A stretch of 64,000 nucleotides of DNA from Lederbergia citrisecunda (GTDB lineage Bacteria; Bacillota; Bacilli; Bacillales; Bacillaceae_C): the NCBI RefSeq assembly GCF_018343695.1, contig NZ_JAGYPJ010000001.1, forward strand, positions 3,346,511 through 3,410,510, in the 5' to 3' direction. Numbering within the stretch: position 1 is the stretch's first letter; each line of letters opens with the position of its first letter. This document shows positions 26,300 through 34,336 of the stretch, piece after piece. Both the position numbers and the translations under genes were made by a program. Under the pieces are notes generated by a model. The model worked only from the letters and a program-made list of their open reading frames with translations. It was not told the DNA's origin and did not search any database.

Positions 26300-26938
26300 G
26301 TGAGTCAGAATACTAAAAGTCATCGTCCGGCTTCCCACCAGGCATATGAGATCATTCGTGACAGGATATTAAATGGGGGTATTCCTAGTGGTACAAAAGT
26401 TGTTGAGGAAAAACTTGCCCAAGAATTGGGATTTAGCCGTACACCTATTAGGGAAGCCCTAAGGCAGTTAATATATGAAGGTCTTATCGTAAATAAAAAG
26501 GTTGTACAACCTACTGAGAAAGATTTACGAAACTTATTTCAAGTAAGAATTCTTCTAGAAGGATTTTCAAGTCAAGCCGCAGCAATCTATTTGCCTGAAG
26601 AGGAATTAGATTTACTTTCTCATTGCATTAAAGTGGGGCGAGAAGGAACAACTGAAGAGATTATGGAAGCAAACGAACGTTTTCATGAAATTATTGTTCA
26701 TGCAAGTGGTAACTCACAAATTATCGATATCATTAACCGAATGAAATCCATTATCTATCTTTTTCGAAAGACTGTAGTGCTACACCAACGCCCTCGTCTA
26801 ATTGAAGAACATGAGGAGATTTATGAAGCGATTAAAGCAAGAGATGGTCAGGCAGCTAAGCAGATGATGGAAAATCATCTTCAAGCAGATTTGGATTTTT
26901 GCTTGCACATTTTAAGCAGCACAAATTACAAACGATAA
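26300..26938 (+). CDS. GntR-family (FadR/FCD) transcriptional regulator
   Basis: A 212-aa repressor-type regulator. The N-terminal winged helix reads AYEIIRDRILNGGIPSGTKVVEEKLAQELGFSRTPIREALRQLIYEGLI (residues about 15-65). The C-terminal FCD effector domain has the metal-binding pattern around ANERFHEIIVHASGN and EEHEEIYEAIKARDGQAAKQMMENHL. It is transcribed divergently from the acid-sugar operon and very likely represses it until the acid or its phosphate is present. The GTG at 26300 is preferred, 8 nt after AGGAG; a GTG at 26291 overlaps that site. Confidence 0.88.
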   Translation: MSQNTKSHRPASHQAYEIIRDRILNGGIPSGTKVVEEKLAQELGFSRTPIREALRQLIYEGLIVNKKVVQPTEKDLRNLFQVRILLEGFSSQAAAIYLPEEELDLLSHCIKVGREGTTEEIMEANERFHEIIVHASGNSQIIDIINRMKSIIYLFRKTVVLHQRPRLIEEHEEIYEAIKARDGQAAKQMMENHLQADLDFCLHILSSTNYKR

Positions 26939-27250
26939 GGATGGATTCTGTTCTCAAAATGAATAATCCAACTGTAAGAATCGTCAAATTTCCTAATTAG
27001 GTGTAAAAGCCGGCTATTGGGCTTTTACAAAACAACAAACTTTAAGAAAGCAGCCTTTATGAATGGTAGAGAATAGGGCATTCGCTTTTCGTGACATAAA
27101 TCTCAAGTGTCTCATCCCTGTGTTCTATGACGTCAAGAAGTTCTTTACCACTTTTTGAAATCTCCATTTACTATAGTAAAACTCCCCATCGTCCGAAAGG
27201 GAGCCGTATACGATAAGAAGAGGCTTTTGTTAGTACTTAAGATTTTTTTA
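26939..27250. other. Intergenic stretch with one further GTATAC palindrome
   Basis: No gene. A hairpin lacking a T-run (GTAAAAGCC...GGGCTTTTAC, 27003-27030) follows the regulator. CCGTATACGA at 27204-27213 repeats the core of the operon operators, though no start codon is nearby. Confidence 0.45.
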
Positions 27251-27298
27251 TAAAAGGGATCAGTCCCCCGCTATAAAGTAACGGGGACTGATCCCAAA
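27251..27298 (-). terminator. Strong terminator of the parMR operon
   Basis: GGGATCAGTCCCC pairs with GGGGACTGATCCC, followed on the minus strand by TTTTATAAAAAAA. Confidence 0.85.
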
Positions 27299-27323
27299 GT
27301 TTTTTCACCTGATTAACGGTAGA

Positions 27324-27923
27324 CTACTTATTCATTGCAGCAAGAAAATCCCCTAACAGACTGTCTAAATCATTTTCTGCCGCATCATTTTCCTCTTCCG
27401 CTCTTACGGAGTGATTTTGTTTTGCGCTTTCCCACTTAAATGTATGTATATCATCAACATCATCTGTTGAAGCAGTTTCTTCAAAAGAATGTAAATGGCC
27501 TTCCTCGTTTGAAACCTCAATCGGTTGCTCTTCCATTTCTACTTCCTCTTGAAGATACAAGGCCTCATCCAGGTTTAAGGAGTTGCTATTTAACGAGGCT
27601 AGTAGGGAAGCCGTACGAACTGGGTCATTTAAGAGCTGGTAAATAATACTCCCGAGTAATGCCTCGGAATGCTCATGCTTAAGCCAATTACGTTGTGATT
27701 TACTCAATTTATGGGGGAGAGGAACAGAAATAATTTCCCGTTTCTTTGAAAAAGACTGGCCGACTCCCTGCATCACAAACTCAGCAATTTTACTGGAAAA
27801 ATTCCTCCGTTCCGTTTCCTTTAGCCTTTGTAGATGTTTTAATAAATAATCAGGTGTATCAGAGGGTACGCGAAATGAAATCGCTTGGCCCCTCTTCACC
27901 TCATTTGAAGAAGACTTTTTCAT
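27324..27923 (-). CDS. ParR-like partition adaptor protein
   Basis: A 199-aa protein encoded 14 bp after the actin-like gene, in the position of ParR in type II partition systems. The N-terminal 60 residues (RGQAISFRVPSDTPDYLLKHLQRLKETERRNFSSKIAEFV) fit the ribbon-helix-helix DNA-binding pattern of ParR/CopG proteins. The C-terminal 80 residues are very acidic (QEEVEMEEQPIEVSNEEGHLHSFEE) and end in the hydrophobic helix DLDSLLGDFLAAMNK, which could be the tip that contacts the actin filament. Identification rests mostly on gene order and residue pattern. GGTGAT precedes the start. Confidence 0.65.
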   Translation of the reverse strand: MKKSSSNEVKRGQAISFRVPSDTPDYLLKHLQRLKETERRNFSSKIAEFVMQGVGQSFSKKREIISVPLPHKLSKSQRNWLKHEHSEALLGSIIYQLLNDPVRTASLLASLNSNSLNLDEALYLQEEVEMEEQPIEVSNEEGHLHSFEETASTDDVDDIHTFKWESAKQNHSVRAEEENDAAENDLDSLLGDFLAAMNK

Positions 27924-27937
27924 AAGATCACCTTATC

Positions 27938-29110
27938 TTATTTTTTTACTGGTTCCTTTGGTACCAGTTGCTTCTCTGTCTTCCTTACAAAATCGGTAAT
28001 AAGCTTATAATAAGCATTTGCCATCATCCAAATACTCTCTTTTTCATCTTCAAAGAATTCAATATTATAACCATCTAGATTATTATTTAACGTTTTTAGA
28101 TATTCCTTTAATACATTTGACCCTCCGCCAACAAAATAGCAAATTTCTGTTTGCGAGTTTTTTAGCCAGACATTGCGGAGTAATCGATATTGCTTTTTGG
28201 CTAACTCAAGTAGAATGCGATCTGTTATATCATGAACACTTGTCCGGCTCCCTTTTACCATAATATGATTGCGGTTATTTTTTCTTGTAATAACTTCAAC
28301 CACATCACGGCGGCTGTCCAATTCTATTCCATGTTTGGATCTGATTTCTTCTCTTATCGCCTCTAACGATTCAGATACCCCAAGATTAAATCCTTGGGCC
28401 TTATCATCATCGACATTCCGGTTTCTAATAACCGCAATATCTGTTGACAGACCCCCAATATCTTGAATTAAGATTCTTTTATCGACTAAATCTTTGTTGA
28501 TGATTTTAAGATTATTATCCATTACAAGATTAATATAGGCGGCAAAGCCTTCTGGATAAACCTTTACTTCATTAAACTTAATGTTCACCTTTAATCCCTG
28601 GTATTTTGGTGTTACGAGAAATTCCACTTGATGAACGGAGCCTGTTAGTTTCGAGCGGTATCCAGAATCCTTGCCTTCCTTTACTTCACGAAGGGGGAGA
28701 CCGGTTCCAAGCATATAGTTTGCATCAATGACATTTTTTCCTCGTGGGAAGATAGATGCATTTTCCTCCCTCACCGCATCTAATGCTAATGCGGCAAACA
28801 GCATAACCAATGTTTGATCTTCTTCTGATTTACTGCTTCCGGGGTCTAACTCGGCTGCATTACTGCTCTTGGTCGCTAAGTGACCTACACGGTAAATGAC
28901 GTTATTCTCTTTCAAAGCTGGAGAGTGGACCTTTATATGAATCCCCTCCACCGGATCCTTACTATTTAATTCTTCTATTCCAATTACAGGGCGGTCTTCT
29001 GTATCTATTGCCACAATGTTAGGTATATTTAATTCGTGCTCTAGTTCTCCGAAAATAGCCTTTAACGAGTCATTTCCAACATCAACTGCTGCAATTCTGG
29101 GCATAGACAT
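27938..29110 (-). CDS. Actin-like plasmid-segregation ATPase, ParM/Alp type
   Basis: A 390-aa ATPase of the actin/Hsp70 fold that forms dynamic filaments to separate DNA copies. Phosphate-1 motif: RIAAVDVGNDSLKAIFG (residues about 4-20). Phosphate-2: RILIQDIGGLSTDIAVI (about 225-240). Adenosine motif: CYFVGGGSNVL (about 335-345). These and the length fit ParM/StbA/Alp7A relatives and not MreB. The ATG at 29110 is preferred, 9 nt after AAAAGGA; an ATG at 29119 abuts that site. It is the first gene of a two-gene operon with a repeat-rich region upstream, the organisation seen in plasmid R1 parMRC. Confidence 0.85.
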   Translation of the reverse strand: MSMPRIAAVDVGNDSLKAIFGELEHELNIPNIVAIDTEDRPVIGIEELNSKDPVEGIHIKVHSPALKENNVIYRVGHLATKSSNAAELDPGSSKSEEDQTLVMLFAALALDAVREENASIFPRGKNVIDANYMLGTGLPLREVKEGKDSGYRSKLTGSVHQVEFLVTPKYQGLKVNIKFNEVKVYPEGFAAYINLVMDNNLKIINKDLVDKRILIQDIGGLSTDIAVIRNRNVDDDKAQGFNLGVSESLEAIREEIRSKHGIELDSRRDVVEVITRKNNRNHIMVKGSRTSVHDITDRILLELAKKQYRLLRNVWLKNSQTEICYFVGGGSNVLKEYLKTLNNNLDGYNIEFFEDEKESIWMMANAYYKLITDFVRKTEKQLVPKEPVKK

Positions 29111-29175
29111 TCCAATCATTCCTTTTTAATAAATTTGCTATGTACATCCAATGACTTCTATTAAAGGTTATAAGA

Positions 29176-29414
29176 GTTTACTAGATTCAACAATGACTCT
29201 TACCGAAAAGAAATGAAACTGTAAACCTGTAAACACCTTGTAAACATAACGTCTTTTGTAAACATTTCTGTAAACTTCAATTACAAAACCGTACACATAT
29301 TGCCATATAAAGAAGTAAACATGTTTGTATACATGTACACAGGTTTGTGTACGCCATGTTTACTTTTTGTAAACATGCAAACAAGAGTTGTAAACAATAT
29401 GATTTCACGTTTAC
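29176..29414. promoter_or_regulatory. GTAAAC-repeat array, putative parC centromere
   Basis: GTAAAC occurs forward at 29221, 29229, 29240, 29258, 29270, 29315, 29369 and 29390, and inverted (GTTTAC) at 29176, 29358 and 29409: eleven hexamers in 239 bp. GTAAACATG at 29315 and CATGTTTAC at 29355 form a larger inverted repeat. The position just upstream of parM fits a centromere and promoter bound by ParR. Confidence 0.7.
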
Positions 29415-29500
29415 TAGGAACAAAAACAAACTTCGATCTATCTAAACGAGAAGTTTATTAAAGCTAACACCTACCTACACTCATACTTATTCCATACAAT

Positions 29501-29540
29501 AAAAAACTTCATTTACTTGGGTACGGTTCACCGTGATGGA
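29501..29540 (+). repeat. Dispersed GGTACGGTTCAC repeat, copy 5
   Basis: AAAAAACTTCATTTACTTGG then GTACGGTTCACCGTGATGG. It lies in the gap between the partition locus and the LysM protein gene. Confidence 0.8.
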
Positions 29541-29759
29541 ATAAAGAATGTGTATACTGAGACATACTACTTGTTTTTTGTCTTTTTGAATAAAGGCTAA
29601 AAAAACCCTAAAATTTTCTGATTACTAATTAATACTAGAAATATTTTCGCAATATAAATGCCACGGATGTAATCAAATTAACACTCCCCTGTTCTTTTTC
29701 TAGGAAAAATCTATGTTACTATAATAAAAAATTAACAACTACAACATGGGGGTAAAAGA

Positions 29760-30551
29760 ATGCTAAAAAAAATGATATCTATTTTGGCTGTTACTCTACT
29801 CACAGTAACAGTAGGTGCAAATGTACAAGCTTCAACGATTACCGTACAAAAAGGAGATACACTTTGGGATCTATCCCAAGCAAATAATACATATGTAAAA
29901 AATATCAAAATATTAAATAATCTCACTACAGACCTAATTCACCCTGGAGATGCACTTATCGTTGCACCACATAAACAATATACGGTTAAGCAAGGTGACA
30001 CATTATGGGACATAGCCAAGAATCATCAAGTAACCGTATCACAAATTAAAGAATGGAACCGACTAGATACCGATCTCATCCATCCTGGATTAAATTTATT
30101 AATCTTTGAAAGTGTAAAAACTACCACCACTAATATTGCAGAAAAACCGATACAGTCAGCTACAGGAGCACCAAAGGAAAGTACAAGTGTGGCGCCATCT
30201 ACTGAAGGACAAAATAAAAGTACATCTGCTGTACCAACTACATCCACAAATAATACAAGTTCAAAGGTAATTACAGTGAAAGCAACTGCTTATACAGCTT
30301 CATGTAAAGGTTGTTCCGGTATTACGGCAACTGGAATTAACCTTATAGAAAACCCAAATGCAAAGGTTATCTCAGTTGACCCATCTGTTATTCCTCTTGG
30401 CAGTAAAGTTTATGTAGAAGGATATGGTGAAGCAATTGCCGGAGATACTGGTGGAGCTATTAAAGGAAATAAAATTGATGTGTTTATTCCTTCTAAACAA
30501 GATGCAATTAATTTTGGTGTAAAACAATTAAAGGTAACAATTTTAAACTGA
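29760..30551 (+). CDS. LysM-3D cell-wall protein, YocH-like
   Basis: An exported peptidoglycan-active protein of 263 aa. A 25-residue signal peptide is followed by two LysM cell-wall-binding modules (ITVQKGDTLWDLSQANNTYVKNIKILNNL and YTVKQGDTLWDIAKNHQVTVSQIKEWNRL, each ending LIHPG), a Thr/Ser/Pro linker (about 120-170) and a C-terminal 3D domain (VKATAYTA...ATGINL...VISVDPSVIPLGSKVYVEGYG...DTGGAIKGNKIDVF) with the conserved Asp residues. The layout matches Bacillus YocH, a WalR-controlled wall hydrolase or transglycosylase-like protein. GGGGG precedes the ATG, and a TATAAT box is at 29720-29725. I do not see a clear WalR box. Confidence 0.88.
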   Translation: MLKKMISILAVTLLTVTVGANVQASTITVQKGDTLWDLSQANNTYVKNIKILNNLTTDLIHPGDALIVAPHKQYTVKQGDTLWDIAKNHQVTVSQIKEWNRLDTDLIHPGLNLLIFESVKTTTTNIAEKPIQSATGAPKESTSVAPSTEGQNKSTSAVPTTSTNNTSSKVITVKATAYTASCKGCSGITATGINLIENPNAKVISVDPSVIPLGSKVYVEGYGEAIAGDTGGAIKGNKIDVFIPSKQDAINFGVKQLKVTILN

Positions 30552-30591
30552 TCCAAAGTCATCCTTTCCTAAGAATCTAATCTTCCACAAG

Positions 30592-30634
30592 ACACTGCAA
30601 AATCTTGAAGTTCAAGTTTTTGCAGTGTTTTTCT
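30592..30634 (+). terminator. Terminator of the LysM-3D gene
   Basis: ACACTGCAAAA pairs with TTTTGCAGTGT and is followed by TTTTT. Confidence 0.9.
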
Positions 30635-30700
30635 TATATTGACATTTTTAGAAACTCGCTGTTACCTCATTTCAATTATTCGAGACATAACTATATCATA

Positions 30701-30752
30701 AAAACCGTGCCTATTTATGATACGGTCCTCCGTGATGGATCTAAATGAGGTT
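30701..30752 (+). repeat. Dispersed repeat, copy 6 (diverged left arm)
   Basis: TTTATGATACGGTCCTCCGT then GATGGATCTAAATGAGG. Both the core and the AAATGAGG right arm are present. Confidence 0.65.
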
Positions 30753-30788
30753 ATGAAACCGAGTTGAAATGGTTTGACGCTCACATTT

Positions 30789-30827
30789 AAAAAGACTAGC
30801 AACTGATCTGTTGCTAGTCTCTTTAAA
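30789..30827 (-). terminator. Terminator of the cPGS-family gene
   Basis: GACTAGCAAC pairs with GTTGCTAGTC, followed by TTTTTAAA on the minus strand. Confidence 0.85.
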
Positions 30828-30839
30828 TTTATTTAAGTC

Positions 30840-32180
30840 TCACCCAAGTTTATGTTCTTGGATAAAATCTTTTAAAATTCCGCTTAAATTCGGACTGCTA
30901 ATTTCATCTAAATCATAGTGTACACGTGTGCACGGTTTATTAATCGAAATGACGCGGGATAAATCGATTGGTGTCCCAATAATCACTGCATCACAATCAG
31001 CATTATTTATGGTTTCTTCAAGGTCTTTCAATTGCTGTTCGCCGTATCCCATCGCTGGAAGGACGTTTGCAATATGTTTGTATTTGTTAAAGGTTTCTTT
31101 TAATGTACCTACTGCAAATGGACGTGGGTCAATAATCTCCTTTGCACCTAAACGTTCAGCCGCAACGATACCTGCACCAAGTTTCATCTCTCCATGTGTC
31201 AAAGTCGGACCATCTTCTACGACTAACACGCGTTTTCCAACAATGCTTTCCGGTTGATCGACGGTAATTTTTGATTCAGCCTTAATAATGGTGCTATTTG
31301 GACTTGCAAATTTGATATTATTTTCTACGATTTGAACAGCTTCCTCTGCTGCACTATCTACTTTATTAATGATAGCGACATCAGTTGTTCTTAAACATAC
31401 TTCGCCAGGATAGTATTTTAGCTCATGACCTGGGCGATGCGGGTCCAAGACAGTAACAGCTAAATCAGGCTCGAAGAAAGAGAAATCATTATTTCCCCCG
31501 TCCCATAAAATAACGTCACAGCCATCTGGATCATTTTCAGCTGCTGCCAAAATATCTGCATAATCAACGCCAGCGTATATAATATTTCCTCGTGCCACAT
31601 GTGGTTCATATTCTTCCATTTCTTCAATCGTACAATTATGTTTCTTTAAATCGTCCACTGTCGCAAAACGCTGAACACGCTGCGCGTTTAAATCGCCATA
31701 AGGCATCGGATGTCTCACTGCAACAACTTTTAAATCATGTTCAAGCAGCGTTTCAATAATTTTTCTTGATGTTTGGCTTTTTCCTGTACCAGTTCGCACT
31801 GCGCAAACAGAAATAACAGGCTTATTACTTTTTAACATCGTGCTTTTTGGCCCTAACAATGTGAAGTTCGCACCCGCTGCATTCACGATCGCACCCACGC
31901 CCATCACATCTTCATAACTAACATCACTATAGGCAAAAACACATTCATCCACTTGCAACTCTTTAATCAACTCTGGTAATTGATCTTGTGAATAAATCGG
32001 AATCCCTTCAGGATACAGTTCGCCCGCTAATTCACTTGGATATTTACGTCCATCAATATCTGGAATTTGCGCTGCTGTAAAAGCAACAACTTTATACGCT
32101 TTATTATCGCGATAATACGTATTAAAATTGTGAAAATCTCTACCTGCTGCACCTATAATAATAATATTTTTTATTTCCAT
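30840..32180 (-). CDS. P-loop protein of the cyclic 2,3-diphosphoglycerate synthetase family
   Basis: A 446-aa cytosolic protein with an N-terminal Rossmann-like part (KNIIIIGAAGRDFHNFNTYYRD) and a central P-loop (CAVRTGTGKSQTSRKIIE, about residue 130). DGGNNDFSFFEPDLAVTVLDPHRPGHE and INKVDSA further mark the SIMIBI-type NTPase fold. The full-length match is to proteins annotated as cyclic 2,3-diphosphoglycerate synthetase or GTPase, which were first described in methanogens; in bacteria their role is not established. AGGAGAG is 7 nt before the start. It is a single gene with its own terminator. Confidence 0.8.
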   Translation of the reverse strand: MEIKNIIIIGAAGRDFHNFNTYYRDNKAYKVVAFTAAQIPDIDGRKYPSELAGELYPEGIPIYSQDQLPELIKELQVDECVFAYSDVSYEDVMGVGAIVNAAGANFTLLGPKSTMLKSNKPVISVCAVRTGTGKSQTSRKIIETLLEHDLKVVAVRHPMPYGDLNAQRVQRFATVDDLKKHNCTIEEMEEYEPHVARGNIIYAGVDYADILAAAENDPDGCDVILWDGGNNDFSFFEPDLAVTVLDPHRPGHELKYYPGEVCLRTTDVAIINKVDSAAEEAVQIVENNIKFASPNSTIIKAESKITVDQPESIVGKRVLVVEDGPTLTHGEMKLGAGIVAAERLGAKEIIDPRPFAVGTLKETFNKYKHIANVLPAMGYGEQQLKDLEETINNADCDAVIIGTPIDLSRVISINKPCTRVHYDLDEISSPNLSGILKDFIQEHKLG

Positions 32181-32461
32181 AGAACTCTCTCCTATAATTA
32201 CAATAAATTATTATAATTATAACTATAATTGCATATTAATACAATAAAAAATGCAAAAGTGCTAGAAATAAAAAATAACCACATTCGTTTATGACATGGT
32301 TTATTATGGTGATTTAAGAGACAAACAAGGGACAGAAAATCCATATCTGTCTCCTTTTTCATTTCTATTATTCAGCTAATTCTCAGGAGTAAGTATATAT
32401 GTATGTTAGCAATTTTTTGAGTGTACTACCCAATCGTTCTCATCCTTTAATCTTTCAAATT
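32181..32461. other. Intergenic stretch with a small hairpin
   Basis: AT-rich, no gene. GGACAGA...TCTGTCTCC followed by TTTTT (about 32333-32364) could be a plus-strand terminator, but no plus-strand gene precedes it. Confidence 0.4.
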
Positions 32462-32505
32462 ATAAAAGGCAATAGGTATGGTCTTAATTGACTGTACCTA
32501 TTGCC
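32462..32505 (-). terminator. Terminator of the GIY-YIG gene
   Basis: GGCAATAGGTA pairs with TACCTATTGCC, followed by TTTTATA on the minus strand. Confidence 0.85.
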
Positions 32506-32520
32506 GTCTTGATAAAGCTT

Positions 32521-32877
32521 CTATCTAAAAAACACCTTGTCTATATTGTACATAGACTTGAGTTCATTAATAATAAACGTTTCGTAAATTTCTCTATGTA
32601 CAGGGTCTTCAATAACACAAACTTCAATTTTAGTGACTTCATCTCTATGGGCTTTAATTGGGGATACAGTATCCTCAAAGTGCTTTTTTATTCTTGGTCT
32701 CAGCTTCCTTGCTTTACCAACGAACAATAGCTCTTGATTTTTGTTATAGAACATAAAAATACCACCCTTATCCCTAGGGATAAGATGAAAATCAGTAAAC
32801 CCATTAATATTACTTAGCTCAGGATTATTCTGTTTGGTAATGGTAACAATTGGCTTTGGAATAGTTATATTTATCAC
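32521..32877 (-). CDS. GIY-YIG-fold nuclease-like protein
   Basis: A 118-aa protein with a single GIY-YIG domain. The segment GGIFMFYNKNQELLFVGKARKLRPRIKKHF matches the fold as found in UvrC N-termini (GIYxFYN...YVGKAxNLRxRxxxHF); the first tyrosine-containing triplet reads GIF and the second is LFVG, both seen in divergent members. The Arg of KLRPRI and the Glu of HREIYETFIINEL fit the catalytic residues. The role in this organism is unknown. The start is a GTG with AAGGAGG 12 nt upstream, a rather long spacing. It is monocistronic. Confidence 0.75.
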   Translation of the reverse strand: MINITIPKPIVTITKQNNPELSNINGFTDFHLIPRDKGGIFMFYNKNQELLFVGKARKLRPRIKKHFEDTVSPIKAHRDEVTKIEVCVIEDPVHREIYETFIINELKSMYNIDKVFFR

Positions 32878-32926
32878 TTACGTTCACTTCCTCCTTCAAT
32901 ATCTCTTTAAATGCTATCATAACAGG

Positions 32927-32975
32927 AAAAAACCTCATTTACTTATGATACGCTTCACAAGCGGTAGTTTTTTAT
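32927..32975 (+). repeat. Dispersed GGTACGGTTCAC repeat, copy 7
   Basis: AAAAACCTCATTTACTTATG then ATACGCTTCACAAGCGG, followed by TAGTTTTTTATT. Confidence 0.75.
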
Positions 32976-33113
32976 TACACCCTTCTTTTTAAAGACCCAT
33001 CCACCTACACAAAAACATTCAAATATATTATGTTTCGTATGTCCATCTTTGTTATATAAAACAACTCCATTCACATAAATTATTCTTAGGATCAATAAAA
33101 GGAGGGATTTTTA

Positions 33114-33938
33114 TTGGAAGAAGTTAGCCATATCAATTCGCCCCCTAAAAAACGTTTAAAAACCATATTATTCACTATTTTCGTTTCTATATTCGCACTT
33201 GGCGGTTTAATTTTACTGGAGTCTTTACAGGAGGGATTATTGCCTTGGGTGACCATTGGGTGTCCAGGTTGTGATGCGGAGAATCCAGTATATAATGTGG
33301 GAAAGTTTCGTTGGTTTGGTGCCGAACATGGAGCATTAGTAGGCATTATGTTTAGTGGCAGCTTGATTGCCCTGCTATGGAAACCGTGGAATAAGCCGCT
33401 TTTGCTACAGTTCTATATCTTAGGCCATATCATCTTCCTAGGATTATCCTTTTTAATTGGGACTGAAAATCCCGATGCGGCACCATTTATTGAACTCATA
33501 TTTTTAATACCGCTCATAATACTGGCATTAACGTACCCTGGAAAGGGCCTATGGAATAATATGTTTAAAAGCGCTAATTATTCTCGTCCCTTACTCCTCC
33601 TAACCTTAATTGCTTTTATTTTTATGGCTCCCAGTATGTGGGATCAGCTTCAATCCCAACTTAATGTTGTTAGTGAATTTGCTAAATATAATAGATGGGC
33701 CGAAAGTATACAACTTTTCTCCATTCTAATTTTTTCAAATTTATTAGCTGCAACTCGAAAACCTGGGTGGAAAGAACTCACTATTCTTATCGGTATTTCA
33801 TATCTATTCTTAGGAATCGCAGCGATCACAGTTCCAGGTCAAGAAGGCAGCTGGGGAATTTATGGAGGTATTATATCGATCTTAGGTGGAATCAGTTATA
33901 TTGGAATTGCCTCAAACAGATTTAAAACGAAGAAATAA
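33114..33938 (+). CDS. Multi-pass membrane protein of unknown function
   Basis: A 274-aa integral membrane protein with seven to eight hydrophobic helices. After helix 1 there is an exposed loop with a CPGCD motif (TIGCPGCDAENPVYNVGKFRWFGAEHGALVG); the paired cysteines could bind metal or form a disulfide. The later helices are unremarkable (LLLLTLIAFIFM, ISILGGISYIGI). I do not recognise the family. The start is TTG with AAAGGAGGG 8 nt upstream, a strong site. Confidence 0.7.
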   Translation: MEEVSHINSPPKKRLKTILFTIFVSIFALGGLILLESLQEGLLPWVTIGCPGCDAENPVYNVGKFRWFGAEHGALVGIMFSGSLIALLWKPWNKPLLLQFYILGHIIFLGLSFLIGTENPDAAPFIELIFLIPLIILALTYPGKGLWNNMFKSANYSRPLLLLTLIAFIFMAPSMWDQLQSQLNVVSEFAKYNRWAESIQLFSILIFSNLLAATRKPGWKELTILIGISYLFLGIAAITVPGQEGSWGIYGGIISILGGISYIGIASNRFKTKK

Positions 33939-34011
33939 ATTCAAGACGTAGGGTTTTACCTTTCTATAAAAATATCAATCGGCTGCCAAAAAAGAGTAGG
34001 AATATATTAAG

Positions 34012-34056
34012 AAAAGTACCTGTCACTCCCCGAATAATTTGGTGACAGGCACTTTT
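34012..34056 (+). terminator. AGTGCCTGTCAC-type terminator
   Basis: AAAGTACCTGTCAC pairs with GTGACAGGCACTTT. It is the same stem family as the hairpin at 47387-47455. Confidence 0.75.
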
Positions 34057-34336
34057 GGTAAAAAAATTCCCTCTCTTTGTGCTAATGTTCAATAAGATTA
34101 TCAAGTACCGATTTTTATTAATTTCTCTATAGACTAGTGGAAGCAAAGTTTTTTTGCTTCTTTTTGTGTGTGCTTTGAAAAATTCCACCCACGCTCGTTT
34201 CATAATGGAATCACAGATAATATAATACAAGCTTTAAAAAATAGGTAAACAAACGGTTTCTTCTGATATTTCATTAACATATGATGCTAGAAGAGTTGTA
34301 ATAACTACTCAAAAAGTATATTTGGAGAGTGATTCA

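Noticed and set aside
26990-27030. Terminator of the GntR gene
   Set aside because: The stem GTAAAAGCC/GGGCTTTTAC is real, but no T-run follows on either strand.
29176-29414. Replication origin with iterons
   Set aside because: The repeat cluster could resemble an origin, but no replication initiator gene is nearby and the ParM gene directly downstream makes a centromere the better reading.
33964-34230. 88-codon minus-strand frame
   Set aside because: It spans the AGTGCCTGTCAC terminator hairpin and lacks a ribosome site.
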